Assembly (NCBI GenBank): GCA_036346395.1
Contig: CM070602.1
Span: 15,385,098-15,449,097 of the forward strand
From: Hsuehochloa calcarea
Lineage: Eukaryota > Streptophyta > Magnoliopsida > Poales > Poaceae
Direction of reading: 5' to 3'
DNA: 64,000 nucleotides
Part shown: positions 24,509-35,802 of the stretch, piece after piece
Layout of the letters: each line of letters opens with the position of its first letter
Numbering within the stretch: position 1 is the stretch's first letter
Notes under the pieces: model-generated
Seen by the model: the letters and a program-made list of their open reading frames with translations, nothing else
The model's database searches: none
What the model was told of the DNA's origin: nothing
Made by a program: the position numbers and the translations under genes

Positions 24509-24779
24509 CATGTAAGCATGCAATTTTCAAGTCTAATTGTTTATGCTTATAATCATGCATGGCTACTATGCTGAGTAAAGTACGAATATAACTATACTTC
24601 ACAACTAGAGAAAATACATATATGGAATCAATACCTGGAATTTGGTCGCATCCTTTAGCAGCAAGCACCGCCTTGTACCTAACCCCTTCGGTTGGTGAAA
24701 TATATTCTTTCTTTTTGAAGTTTCATTTGCAGCGAATAACTTTATTATTAATTGGCAACTTGTACCTATTGTTTAGTCT
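24509..24779. other. Intergenic DNA
   Basis: AT-rich DNA between the TTF-hAT element and a copia-like LTR segment. No coding or repeat signal was recognised. Confidence 0.35.
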
Positions 24780-25440
24780 CAATTAGATGAAAATGTAAAA
24801 ATCAAAGAGGTATGTATTTGACATCATATTCTTATATCTTGTTGCATTCCTCATATCCAAAATATAGGTTGAACTCTACCAAAAGTCTAACTTGAATATG
24901 TGCATATGTTCTTATTACACATTCATGTATGCACACATTTAGGGGGGAGTTCACTCTATATTTTGTGGTTTCATTAGTATTGATCCATATTCCTTTATCC
25001 ACTTATATTAAGGATCTTTACTTTGAGAAATATCCCTTGAGTATATAAAACTAGTATAGTTCATATATACTCATATTGCTTTATATTCAATTATTTACAA
25101 TTGTGATGGTTGTTATCAATTACCAAAGAGGGAAAGATTGAAGTATCTTGATCCACCATTATGAGTTAATGGTATGTTATGGTTATTAATGACAATCATA
25201 TTGTGAAACAAATATTTTCCATGAGTGGGTGAAATAGGTTGAGTTCCATAATGATGATGACTTGGGATGACATCAAGTAAAAGTTTAAGAAGATGATGCA
25301 TCATGTGTTGATGCATATCAAGATCTCGAAGAGAAGATGATCATGAGTTGATCATCAAGTCAAGAGAAGACCCATCATGTATTGATGAAAGGTTCGTGAA
25401 GAATGCATCATGGGTTGATGGAAGTAAAGATAAGGATGTG
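24780..25440 (+). mobile_element. Ty1-copia-type LTR and adjoining sequence, fragment
   Basis: This segment contains ACACATTTAGGGGGGAGTTC, TATATAAAACTAGTATAGTTC and a run of CATGTGTTGATG / ATCATGAGTTGATC motifs. The same sequence occurs in reverse orientation at 45,410-45,890 (first half) and 33,900-34,110 (second half), showing one repeated family. There is no ORF. The type assignment rests on the gag fragment attached to the reverse copy and on general resemblance to Maximus/SIRE-type LTRs. Confidence 0.55.
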
Positions 25441-25739
25441 CACGTACTAAATAGTTTCTTTGTTTTATTACAACATTCATTGTAGTATTTTACTAGATCC
25501 CTAGTTGTTGTCTGTCTAGAAACGGTAGAAAATCTAACATTATGCGCAGTGCTAATGTGATTTTAGAAAGCAGTAGACTCCCTAAAGCTATGTTTGCCTA
25601 ATCACCAATCTTTGCTTAGCCTTACATCTTGTAATATGTCTAAGAAGGTGGCCCGTTCCACCTATAGACCTTGCAGACAATTCATTGCAATAAATTTTAC
25701 AAATAGCATAGGGTACCTGATTTTCCTGTGCATCTAGCT

Positions 25740-26680
25740 TGGTTGTCATGTCGAAATTCTCCTATGCTCTCGATGTAAATGGTCTCGACCTCTTTGCTCT
25801 TGTGGTCGCCAACAAAGATGCTGCCGTGGAGCCTGATGACGGAACTCAGCCTTGCCCTTCCGGTTGGTTTGAGGTAGCCGCAACTGCCTCTATGGATGCA
25901 ACTTCCTTCTGTAAAAGTCCGTAATCACCAAGAGCAAAGTGTCGTAACTGTCCATAATGAAAACCACAAAATCAAAAGTAACACTATTATTACTTTCATC
26001 TTAGCATAACAAGTATTAACAATAAAATTTTGTAAAAAAAAATGCACCTCTTTTGCTGACTTGCTGCCAAAAATTGTTTTTTTTTCAAAATTTGGCAAAG
26101 TTTTTTATTATTTTGATAAATTATCTTATTTTTTGAATTTTGACAAATTATCTCACAATGAATTTGAATATGCACACTAGAATTTGCAAGAGATATTGAG
26201 GAATGGATGGGTGCTGAATGAGGGGAGAATGGTGGCTATTTATAGAATTTTTCTGTATTTTTTTTGTATTTTTTTGCTATTTTTAAAGGGCCAAACGATA
26301 AAAGGGCAAAAAAAACGCCCAACGGACACATTCTAGTCAGGTCGCCTGCCCGCCTGCTCACGTCCTTGCCCTTTCCTCCCCTCGCATGCCTGCTCGCTGC
26401 GTGCAAAGAATGCGCTCGAGTGCGACATGTCAGACGCCCATCGCCATTCTTGCCTCCACAACTTCACCGCCGCCTCCACGCCGGCTCGTCGCTCCTCCCC
26501 CCTCCCTCGCCTCCTCCTGGCTCCCTCCCTCCCAGCGCTCATTGTGGCCTCCCTCGGCTTCTCAGCAAGCGGGCTATGTGGGCTGTGCTAGGCTCGTGCC
26601 GTGCTTGGCATAGCCCAACACTGTGCATGTCGTGATGGGCCAGCCCATCGTGCCAGGGTTAGCCTAAGTACGGCACATGC
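25740..26680 (-). mobile_element. Relic of a second hAT element related to the one at 8,108
   Basis: Read on the minus strand from about 25,955, the sequence TTTGCTCTTGGTGATTACGG matches the start of the hAT transposase at 8,897 (TTTGCTCTTAGTGATTACGG). The following CCGTCATCAGGCTC also matches. Upstream on the minus strand come an AT-rich leader and a GC-rich subterminal zone with GGGC/GCCC motifs (about 26,560-26,680), as at 8,110-8,530. Only the 5' end of the coding region is left, with stops. The outer ends were not resolved. Confidence 0.65.
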
Positions 26681-27882
26681 CTTCGTGCCATGTCGTCCTA
26701 GTCTATGAACAGTGTGGGACATGCTGTATCTGGATCGGGTCAACAGTGTTCTACCTCGGGTCGGCCCAACAGATACGATCCATCTGACCACCGCTATATA
26801 TGTACCATCTAATGGGTTGAATACGGGTTTGAAACAGGTGGGAAATGGGGTTACAACCCAATTCAGCCATTTGGATTGGGTTGGGTTGGGTGAGAATGTT
26901 GTATGGGTTTGGTTGAGCTGGGTTGTGGAGGGTGATCTTTGGTTGGGCTGAGTGAGGGGTACGGTTTTTTTTTTATTGATTTGGGTTGGTTTCGGGTTAG
27001 GTTCCAACATATTAGCAGGCCTAACTACTTTAATCTTTTTTACAATCGTGCCCGATGCGACCGGCCAGCAGGTCCGCGTCACGGCATCGACCAAGCGGTC
27101 CAGGCGTGGACGATAGATTACCGATCGGCTGGTGCTTCAATTACATTGCGCATGCATGAACCAGCAGCGTTAAGAGTTGTAGGCACGTACGTACGTCGTC
27201 GGTACGTGGGCAGAGCATATCCGATCCGTGACGCTCTGGACCTGCATTGTCCGGCAGAATTCCACGAGACCGAGACGCGCGCGCCTACGTGCAGGCACGG
27301 TAGTACCGCACCACCGATCGTGCATTTCGGGAACTGGTCAATGGGCACGTCCACAAACGCATAGATAATGCTGAGATGAGGTGATGGCCGCGCACGTGGC
27401 ATGCCTGACTTTGACACGGATCGTCTTGATCGGCATCCTTGAGAGAGTGAGAGAGAGAGAGAGAGAGAGAGAACTCCGCATGAGCCACCAGATGTGTATA
27501 TACAGGCTACAGCTAGCTACAGGTGCATTCTGAGCTGCTGCTTCGGAAAATGCTCTGGCAATCCGAACGTGCGACACGGTTAATATCGCGTCAGCGTTAT
27601 GTAGGCCAGGGCCGGGTGCAGGCTAGCTTAGACTTTTGTTCAGATCAGATCAGGGCCCGCCCGAGTTTCCAGTACACGGGGCGGCAAAGGTGAAACTGGG
27701 CTAGGAGTTACAACTTTATTTCAGCCCACACCATCTTTGGTTTATGTACTCGGCCATCTGTGCACGTCCTGTTTCTAACCCCTCCTTAGTTTTCCCTAGA
27801 AATATCTAAAGCAGATTAATCCTCGAAAAAAAAAATCTGAAGCGATATGGAGCAGCACTTACTAGCTGTGTAAGCTTAAGAA
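26681..27882. other. Intergenic DNA with a (GA)n microsatellite
   Basis: The GGGTTG-rich stretch (26,810-27,000) may be part of a hAT subterminal region. A GA-rich run lies at 27,441-27,472. The moderately GC-rich stretch 27,050-27,560 is open in several frames, but none shows a recognisable protein. Confidence 0.4.
27441..27472. repeat. (GA)n microsatellite
   Basis: A 32-bp run of GA dinucleotides with one T interruption. Confidence 0.95.
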
Positions 27883-28358
27883 GGTTATCATAATCATATG
27901 ATCTTACGTTGATTCTAATCATAATCCTACATTTTTATGGCACGGATTGAATGAATCGATTTGATCTTACGGTAGATTTCTAATTTGGTATAATCTTAAT
28001 ATTATTACCATTTTAACAAAAAAAATTGTAGAATCTTATCAAAAATTTCATACGATCCTACCCGAATCTAGTGATTATTTGCATGTCCCTTTCGTAGTAA
28101 ATTTTTTTAACTTTTATTTCTCCATATCAATTATAGTTTGTATAAATAACAAATTATCTTTTCTTTGCACCACATTTTGGTAAACAAAAGTTCTAAAAGT
28201 ACAGTTTAAAAAATGTATAAGTGTTAATATACAACATAGATTTTAAAAAATGTTTCTTCGATAGAATCAAATAGGATATTAGATTCTACGTTTGATCCTA
28301 CTATTTACGAGATGCTGAACAACTTCTGATCCGATTCAGGATTGTGATTCTGATAACC
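27883..28358. mobile_element. MITE candidate, about 476 bp
   Basis: The left end reads GGTTATCATAATCA and the right end, reverse complemented, reads GGTTATCAGAATCA (13 of 14 identical). The interior is AT-rich, non-coding, and repeats GATCCTAC/GTAGAATC-type words on both strands. No clear target duplication was found, so the superfamily is open. Confidence 0.55.
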
Positions 28359-30790
28359 CTAGGCCCTCACGCCTAGTGTAATACACATCAAGGTACAATC
28401 ATTCTACAATATACAACGATTAATCATCTCATATATATATATATATGCTCCCCAAAAAAATCACCAAAGGAATACAAGGCCAGAACAATACAAAAGATAG
28501 TTATATAGATACCACACTAGCTGGAGATCTAGTGCTAGACGGTCTCTTCATTTGTGATCGGATGACGACAGAGCACATTGCCTGTTCCACGGCCGGGATT
28601 TCGAATCCCAGGCACGAGAGCCACCAGGCCATTATTGCCCCCCGCGTTTGTCTCGTTGCCGGAATTCCAGTACGGAAGAATTCCTAAACGCTGTTCACAT
28701 GAGGACCCAGGGTTACGGTACGACAACGATGGGCTTCTCCTCTGCGACCTCGTAGCACGGACGGAGGCAAGGGGCACGGACGGACGGAGGCAAGGAGATT
28801 TTTTTTTACCGTCTTTTACTAGGGCTAAGTCTGTACTAATTCAATTTTATGTGATTAAATAACAATTAAGATAAAACTAAAAAGTCTGGAGTTAATTTGT
28901 GGTATATGAAGTCATCTTATGTAGCATATAGATTCTATTTTGTCTCTAAATTTTTAATTAAGCTAGTATTGAGTATAATTTGTACCGTAAAGTGCATGAT
29001 ATTTCATCTCTCTGCGTGTTTAGAATTTGATCAAGCACTTCTTTTTCATATTTGGCTTTTGTCACACCTTCCGCGGCTCGGTGAAGTGTGCATGTGCATC
29101 AAACACAATCAAACTCAAGTTATCATTCGTCGTCATCATGATTTTTTTTTAATATAAAAAAATTTCTCCTAAAAAAACTTGTAATTTTTTTATAAAGGGA
29201 AAATTGAGCACTTGACAGTCCTAAGCATCTCAATTTAGAATTTACTGCCTTTAAGTTTCTTCTTTAATAGGAAGGAGTAAATGCATCTTTACACAGCATG
29301 TATTTGGTGCTTAGGAGTAGCAAATTATCGAGAAAAATATTTAATTAAAGGTGATAAATCCTATATCAAAGAGCTCAAAAGTAAGAAATCCTTAACTTTC
29401 ACTTTCATAAATAACTTAAATTAGATGACAGCGAACTCGTGTCTCTCGCGCGAGCGAATGATTGGCGCCCGAAAGAATTGTGGCAGCATCGCCCTGGTCC
29501 CGGGCAGGTTCGTGCACCTCCCCGGCAGAGATTCTACATGCCACATGACACCGCTTGCTATCCATCCATGGATCAGAGGAGGTTTCAGAGCTTGAATTGG
29601 CTGCTGCACTTTACCTTCTGGTCAGCTCGTGTGTAGGTAGACGCAGTCGACGAATGTTATTAGATGGATTCTTATTCTTATCCTGTGCATTTGCCGTAAT
29701 ACGCACAAGACAAATTTACTCTTGTTCTAAACAATGACCCAAAATATATTAATAGGTAGGAAGACCACCTATTATATTAATAAAGAAGAGGCCACAAAAA
29801 CTATATATAAAACTCACATCCAATTAATGCTACAAGCCAAGAGTCGAGTGACCGTAGTCCTTGCATCTTGTATCGTTTGTGCGTAGCATATCTATTATCT
29901 AAATTAAGAATATTATAAATGTAGTACGAACTGCTTTTTTTCGTATGCATGTGTATGTAAGGGCGAGGACAAACTTGTAATGTAGTGAACAGAATCCGAG
30001 AAGATATACGCAGTACACACCTGTAGATAACCCATGTCTCCAAGCCGGACAAGAGGGAGGAGATCGAATAGATTGATTATACCGAGGGAAATCAGCTAGA
30101 GATAGCCAAGAGATAATATGTTAGCACTATAGCGCGCGGCATCTCATATCAGCCAAGTATGCAGATCGATGCATGCCTGGGACCGCCACGATTGTTTGCA
30201 TGATTTGTGGGCCCCAAAAACTTATCCACCCATGATTTGTCTGCATCCAGGTCCAGGATGGCGCTGGCAGCTAGCTACCAAGAGCTAGAGTCGTCAGAGA
30301 GTTAACTTGTAATTTTGGCTTTTGTTTGAGCCCACACGGCATAGCAAATATTTGTGGTAAAACAGCGTGTGGTAAGACGATACAATTAAAAAAAATCCAC
30401 CGTATTCGCTTTCAAGGACTTGGGTTACCACGTTAGTTAATTAGAGAAGGAGAAAGACCTGAACCATCAATTTTGGTGGACCCAAATTATAATAGTGCAG
30501 ACTAATCAAATATAGATGCGAGAGTTGTCACAGTTGTACGAAGAATACAACTATGTTACAAAGAATTACAGTTGTATAACAAGTACAACTCTATTTTTCT
30601 ATATAAACATATCTATTTTAGTATCTAGATATATAACGGCATATTATAAAAGAAACTAATTAATGATCCAAGTACTAATTTAGAAACTGCGTTGAAGGAC
30701 CATGTGAGAGGATCCTAGATTAGGTTATGATGAACCATTGCAATTTGGAAATGTCAAAAAAAATTGATTTGCAAATTTATCAGAGTTTAT
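28359..30790. other. Intergenic DNA without a recognisable gene
   Basis: It includes a short (AT)n run near 28,430-28,446. The moderately GC-rich patches at 28,560-28,800 and 29,430-29,640 have only short open frames, with no homology I can name. Confidence 0.4.
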
Positions 30791-32035
30791 AGGTTGCATG
30801 AGACATGTTACTTCTAACGTAGGTCAAATTGTGAAGAACTTGTACCCGGAAACAATTTCTTTGTCTTTGGATGTGCAAGGTCAACTTGGAGTCAACCACG
30901 GTCAACGGCAAGGATCAAGGCTAAGCTCATGGAGGAGTACATGCCCAGCTCCAGAACGATCAATGATGCCGGGTGAGGTGGTGATCCCAAGCATGGCACG
31001 AGAAAGGCAGGAAATGTCGAAGACAAGTTCAAACGGCGGGATTGCACCATGTGGCTTGGTCGGTCCAAGTGAGGCGTGGTCCGGTGGAACCGGAATAGGA
31101 GAGACTTGCCGATGTGCGGCAAGACAGTGGGCATCTACATGTGGCAAGCATGGCAATTTCTTGCAATGGATGGAGAAGACCGAGTCAAGCAAGGGTTTTT
31201 GGTAGTTTGACCAAAATACCAGAAACTATTTCGGAAGAAAACCGCGGCGCTTGAGCGGTGTTTGGGAAGGCAGATTAGGTCATGGAGAACCTGGTATGAT
31301 CAAGTTGGATCAAGGCTAAAAACTTAACGGATTCGGGCTTATGCGCTTTGAAAAGCGTGCATAAGAGCAAAGTGTGAGTAAAAACCCATGTGGGGGGTTA
31401 TCGGGTTTCCCCCATTGTGCTAAGTGGATAGTATCCACTAAGGGTTAGATGTGGCTGGCTAGCCCATCTATTTAAGGGGTTGGAATGGAGACTTGTGGTC
31501 ATCCATCCAATCATTCTCTCTTAAGACCAAATGTTCATGAGTTCTAGGGTTAGGGTTTGAGAGAAGTTGGTTGCTATGGTGTGATCTCTTGTCCTCCAAG
31601 TGGATTCGTTGTAAAACCTTCATCCTCAAGTAGCAATACATCAATCTTTGTTTATCTCTATGAATCTCTTTGGTGTTGATTGATTTGCTATTGATTTGGT
31701 TGGTTTTTCCCCTTTTCTCTTCCCTTCTTGATCTTGTTGCGCCAAGGATGTGTAAGAGATGGAGATAATCCCTGGAAATCAATCTCCACCCATCTAGGTA
31801 CTTTCATGGTAAGTTCATGAAGAAACCCAGTTTTTGCTCTCTTTGGCCTCTCCGAGTGATTTTTGATCTAGCTGTTTTAACCTCGATTTCTTTGGTATTC
31901 TTGCTTGTTGTGATATGTGAGAACACATCTAGAGCCATCTTGGCCATCATCCATCCACGAGCAAGTCATATTCACCATCTTTGGTTTTTTACTCTAAAGC
32001 CTTATCCTGGATATACTCTAAGTCAAATCATCTAC
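30791..32035 (+). mobile_element. LTR-retrotransposon promoter/leader-like fragment
   Basis: A TATA-like CTATTTAAGGGG at about 31,468 is followed by a long pyrimidine-rich leader with TTGTTGCGCCAAGGATG and AATCAATCTCCACCCATC. This arrangement is typical of plant LTR U3-R-U5 regions. A short copy of the neighbouring gag sequence (CTCTAAAGCCTTATCCTG) appears at about 31,992. Boundaries were not found, and open frames here are not convincing genes. Confidence 0.4.
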
Positions 32036-32262
32036 TTAAGACTCTAAGTCCTTATTCCTGGCCATGATATACTCTAAAGCCTTATCCTGACTCATGAGTT
32101 GCTCAAAGATAGTTTCGCATCTATCAGAAATGACATCATAGGAGAGAGGTACCTCATCGTCGTTGACGTCATCTGAGTCGGCCATGAAGCAAACGCCGGT
32201 GAAGTCCTTGGCCTTCCCCTTCTTCTTATCTTGAGGGATCTTCTTATCCTTTGTAAGATCGA
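32036..32262 (-). pseudogene. Copia-type gag C-terminal fragment
   Basis: The minus strand from about 32,262 reads DKKKGKAKDFTGVCFMADSD, then an acidic DDVNDDE stretch, ISDRCETIFEQLMSQDKALE and a TAA at 32036-32038. This resembles the Lys-rich, acidic gag tail of Maximus/SIRE-type Ty1-copia elements. The upstream gag and all of pol are missing; the frame is joined directly to LTR-like DNA at about 32,265, so it is a deletion product. Confidence 0.55.
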
Positions 32263-34557
32263 GGTGGCCGACTAGAGGGGGCTGAATAGGCGGTTTTAAA
32301 AATCTATCAGGCTAAACCAATATATAAATGCGGAAGCTAATAGCGAATTGGTTTTGCACAATTAAAACCTAAATCAACTAGGCTCAACTAAGTGCACCGA
32401 CAATACAAGAGAGCAATCATATAATGATATATAAGCAATTAAAGCATGTAATGAAAATTGCTCAAAGTAAAGCACAAGTAAAACAAGATGACACGATTAT
32501 GTTTTACTGTGGTGGTCGGAGACTTGCTTGGTCTCCCTAATCCACGTTGAGGTAAGCCCAACCACGTTGGACCGGCTCCACTAATTAAGCCAACACCTCC
32601 GAGGTAAGTCCAACACTTGGACCGGTTCCAAACCGAACCAACACCTCGCTCCACTAGGGTTGCTCTTCCTCCACTCCGAGATGGCGAGCACCAAACCACT
32701 CACAACACGCCGGCCTTCTCACAAGCTTCTTGAGAAGATCACCGCACGACGCCTCCACGCCGCCTAGGTGTCGGCAAACACCAAGAGTAATAAGCCAAGC
32801 CCTTGCTTGACTCTCACCACGTGCAACGAATGCACAAGCTCAAGTGGATACAAAATCCACCTCTAGATGCAACACATGCAACTAGAGACTTCCTCCTGCT
32901 CACAAGGTGCAACACATGCACAATTGAGAGGAGAAGCTCACACTAGCTCAAGTGAGTGAAATGGGATGCCAAAGAATGTCTCTCAACCGCCAAGGTGGGT
33001 ATTTATAGCCCACACACAAAAACTAGCCGTTGGGAGCGAAATCCCAAAAATCGGGATAATCGGAAGTTCCACCGCAAAAATCGGAACTTCGCTTTTCTCT
33101 GCTCATGGGTCAGACGGGTGCATAACGGCTCAAAAAATAGCCGTTAAAACTTTTGGTGCGGAAGTTCCGCAGTACAAATATCGGAACTTCCTATTATCGG
33201 AAGTTCCGCAGTACAAATATCGGAACTTCCTATTATCGGAAGTTCCTATGTTCTCGGGCGGAAGTTCCGCAGCCCAATTTCAGCACAGACGATACTCGGT
33301 AAAAATGTCATAACTTTTGACTCCGATGTCGGAATTGAGTGATCTCGGACTCTATGGAAAGATTATTCAGAGGGCTACACAACCCACCTATTTGATTGAT
33401 CTCAAACACATTTGATCAAATCAAAAAGTACAACTCCAAAGAGCCACTATCATGATCTAAGTCCAAATAAATAGCAATAAGCAATCTTAGACCATGCCAA
33501 GGGAAAATGCATGAATCCCAACGATTTGCAAAACACATTTGCAAACTTAGATCATGCCACAAGGTGTAGGTACATGGACTTCAACCATTTGCAAAACACA
33601 TTCGCACGCAAAAGTATAGTCACATGCTACAAGGATTAACTGCATAAGCCTCAACTATTTGCAAAACACATTCGCAAATAATAGCATCATGCCATGTAGA
33701 GCTAGAGCAAGCAAGATTGAGCTATCAACACATGATGAGATTCAAGCTACTAGACAAGACCCCTCTTAATAGTACGGCAACCTATACTAGCAATCCGGTC
33801 TTCCAACCAAACACCAAGACCGGTAAAAGACTAGGAACACATTCTTAGCCCTAGCTAGTCATACCTTTGCCGTGAGCATCTTCTTGAAGCTTGATGACGC
33901 ACATCTTCACTTCAAGTCCGGGTCATCGTCTTGACATGCATCAACCCATGATGCATCCTTTACTTGACCTCCATCAACACATGATGGGTCTTCTCTTGAC
34001 TTGACGATCAACTCATGATCATCTCCTTCTTCGAGATCTTGTTATGCATCAACACACGATACATCCTCTTCTTGAACCTTGACTTGATGACGATCAACTC
34101 ATGATGTCATCCAAAGTCTTCGTCACCCTAGAACATAGCCTATTCATCCAACTCATGAAAAATGTTAGTCCCACAATGATTAACAATAATTATCAAGATA
34201 TACATGCAACAAATGCTTCTAAACAAACTATTGTAGAAAGGTGCGGTACTCGCCAACTATCATGCGGTAGTTCCGATTATCGGAAGTTCCGCTCATTTCA
34301 TTGCGGAACTACCGCACTTGCGAAAATGGCTAAGTCCTAAAAAGGGTACTCTGGAAAAATCAAACCGCGCATTTTTCGGACCATCCGATAATCGAACTTC
34401 GCTCTTATCATTGCGGAACTTCCGCACTCGAGAAATCGGCTAAGTCCGAAACCGGATGCTCTCGAAAAATCAAGCCGCACATTTTTCGGACCATCCGATA
34501 ATCGGAACTTCCGCTAGTATAACGCCGTAACTTCCGACAGTACGCAGAGAAAGAGAT
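32263..34557 (-). mobile_element. Copia-type LTR (minus), left part, interrupted by the CACTA element
   Basis: This shares the direct/inverted CATCAACACATGATG and GATCAACTCATGATC words with 24,780-25,440 in reverse orientation. It is rich in GGAAGTTCC-type palindromes (33,160-33,290; 34,260-34,540) and Cys/Ser-poor non-coding sequence. The same element resumes at 45,281 on the far side of the CACTA insertion. No coding capacity. Confidence 0.55.
33161..33290. repeat. 39-bp tandem repeat of GGAAGTTCC palindromes
   Basis: The unit GCAGTACAAATATCGGAACT (first 20 bases; total about 39 bp) starts at 33169 and 33208, about 2.2 exact copies. Further GGAAGTTCCGC words continue to about 33,280 and recur at 34,260-34,540. 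Confidence 0.85.
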
Positions 34558-34599
34558 TTTCACTACTACAAAGAGGCTATAGCAGACGGCCCATCACGC

Positions 34600-34970
34600 G
34601 GTTCCTTTGGAACCGCCTCGTGTTGGGTCTGTCGGCTATCTTTGCCGCAGCTAGGCCCATCACGACGCGGTTCTCAAATAGAACCGCGTGATGGGCATTA
34701 TCACGCACGGTTCTCAAATAGAACCGTCAGGATGATGCATACGCACGGTTCTATTTGAGAATCGTCAGCGATATCACGACGGTTGCGAAATAGAACCGTC
34801 AGGATACATACACGACGGTTCTATTTTCGTAATCGTCGGGATACCACTGCACGGCTCAAATATAACCGTCAGTGAACATCACGCACGGTTATATTTCGTA
34901 ACCGCTCGTGATATTGCCCATCATCGAGCATTTGCTCAAATAGAACCGCTCGTGATTTCTGTGCTTCATA
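34600..34970. repeat. CACTA 5' subterminal repeat zone
   Basis: At least ten short motifs of the form CACG(A)CGGTTCTATTT and their complements AAATAGAACCGTC alternate, forming many potential hairpins. In CACTA elements such zones bind the element-encoded regulatory protein (established for En/Spm TNPA; inferred here). Confidence 0.8.
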
Positions 34971-35024
34971 TAAATTGAGCCGAGACATCCCTCTCGCCGA
35001 TCAAGGCTGTGTCTACCACTTCCT

Positions 35025-35265
35025 TCCTCGCCCTAGCTCCTCATCACACTGTATACCGCTCCAGCGCCACTTCCTCGCCTAGCTCCTCCAACTCGCGCCA
35101 CTTCCTCGCCTCTAGCTCCTCATCACACTGTGTCTACCGCTCCAGCGCCACTTCCCGCCCTAGCTCCTCCAACTGCGCCACTTCCTCGCCTCTAGCTCCT
35201 CACTGCACAGTGTCTACCGCTCCAGCGCCACTTCCCCGCCTAGCTCCTCCACCTCGCGGCTCCTC
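35025..35265. repeat. 80-bp tandem repeat in the GC-rich CACTA leader
   Basis: ACCGCTCCAGCGCCACTTCC recurs at 35055, 35136 and 35216, a period of 80-81 bp. It lies just after the subterminal zone and a TATAAATTG at about 34,970, consistent with a transposase-gene 5' UTR. The open frame over it (Ser/Pro-rich) is a by-product. Confidence 0.8.
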
Positions 35266-35802
35266 CTCTAATACTGGTATGAGCACATGATCTTGCACCG
35301 TCAATGTTGGAATAAATAATATTAGCCTCGCAAATCTTAGTTTTGAAACCTTATAACTAATGAACTAAAATTTGACTTAGGAGTGGTAACTTTATAAAAT
35401 TGAATTAGGTCTAATAATCACTAAAATTTGAGTTAGGATAATTAATTGGCTTAAAAATAAAATTTACACACCTGTTCACAATGCGGTGGGATTTGGGTCA
35501 AGCAATATTGCATTTACTGTTCCGGTATTTTAGGTTAATAAGTGTTGTATGAGGTGATGCCTATATTTGGGTTGCATGATTGTTCAATTGAGATAGATAT
35601 CGTGTCGAGAGGTAGGGATCATGGTTGTGGCCGTAGGCATGGCTACGCTATGCCACCGCGTGTGGTACATAACTAGTGAAGAGTTTTCTTTCAATAACCT
35701 TAGATACAAATGTTGGAGAATGAGTTTATATTGCACATTTTCGCTTTGCTATAAATTAATCGCTAATCAATTTGACACTAATTTGTTACATGCGTATTGT
35801 AG

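Noticed and set aside
20831..24516. 8-bp target duplication for the TTF-hAT element
   Set aside because: Flanking 8-mers GATTTGTG and CATGTAAG agree at only four positions, no better than expected from composition.
24142..24668. Overlapping open frames near the right end of the TTF-hAT element
   Set aside because: They fall in the GC-rich subterminal region of the transposon with no recognisable protein on either strand.
28560..28862. Possible gene with open frames on both strands
   Set aside because: Short, no start or splice context, no conserved motif. Treated as non-coding.
30798..31205. 135-aa open frame
   Set aside because: No domain is recognisable. It precedes a TATA and leader typical of an LTR, so it is most likely LTR sequence that happens to be open.
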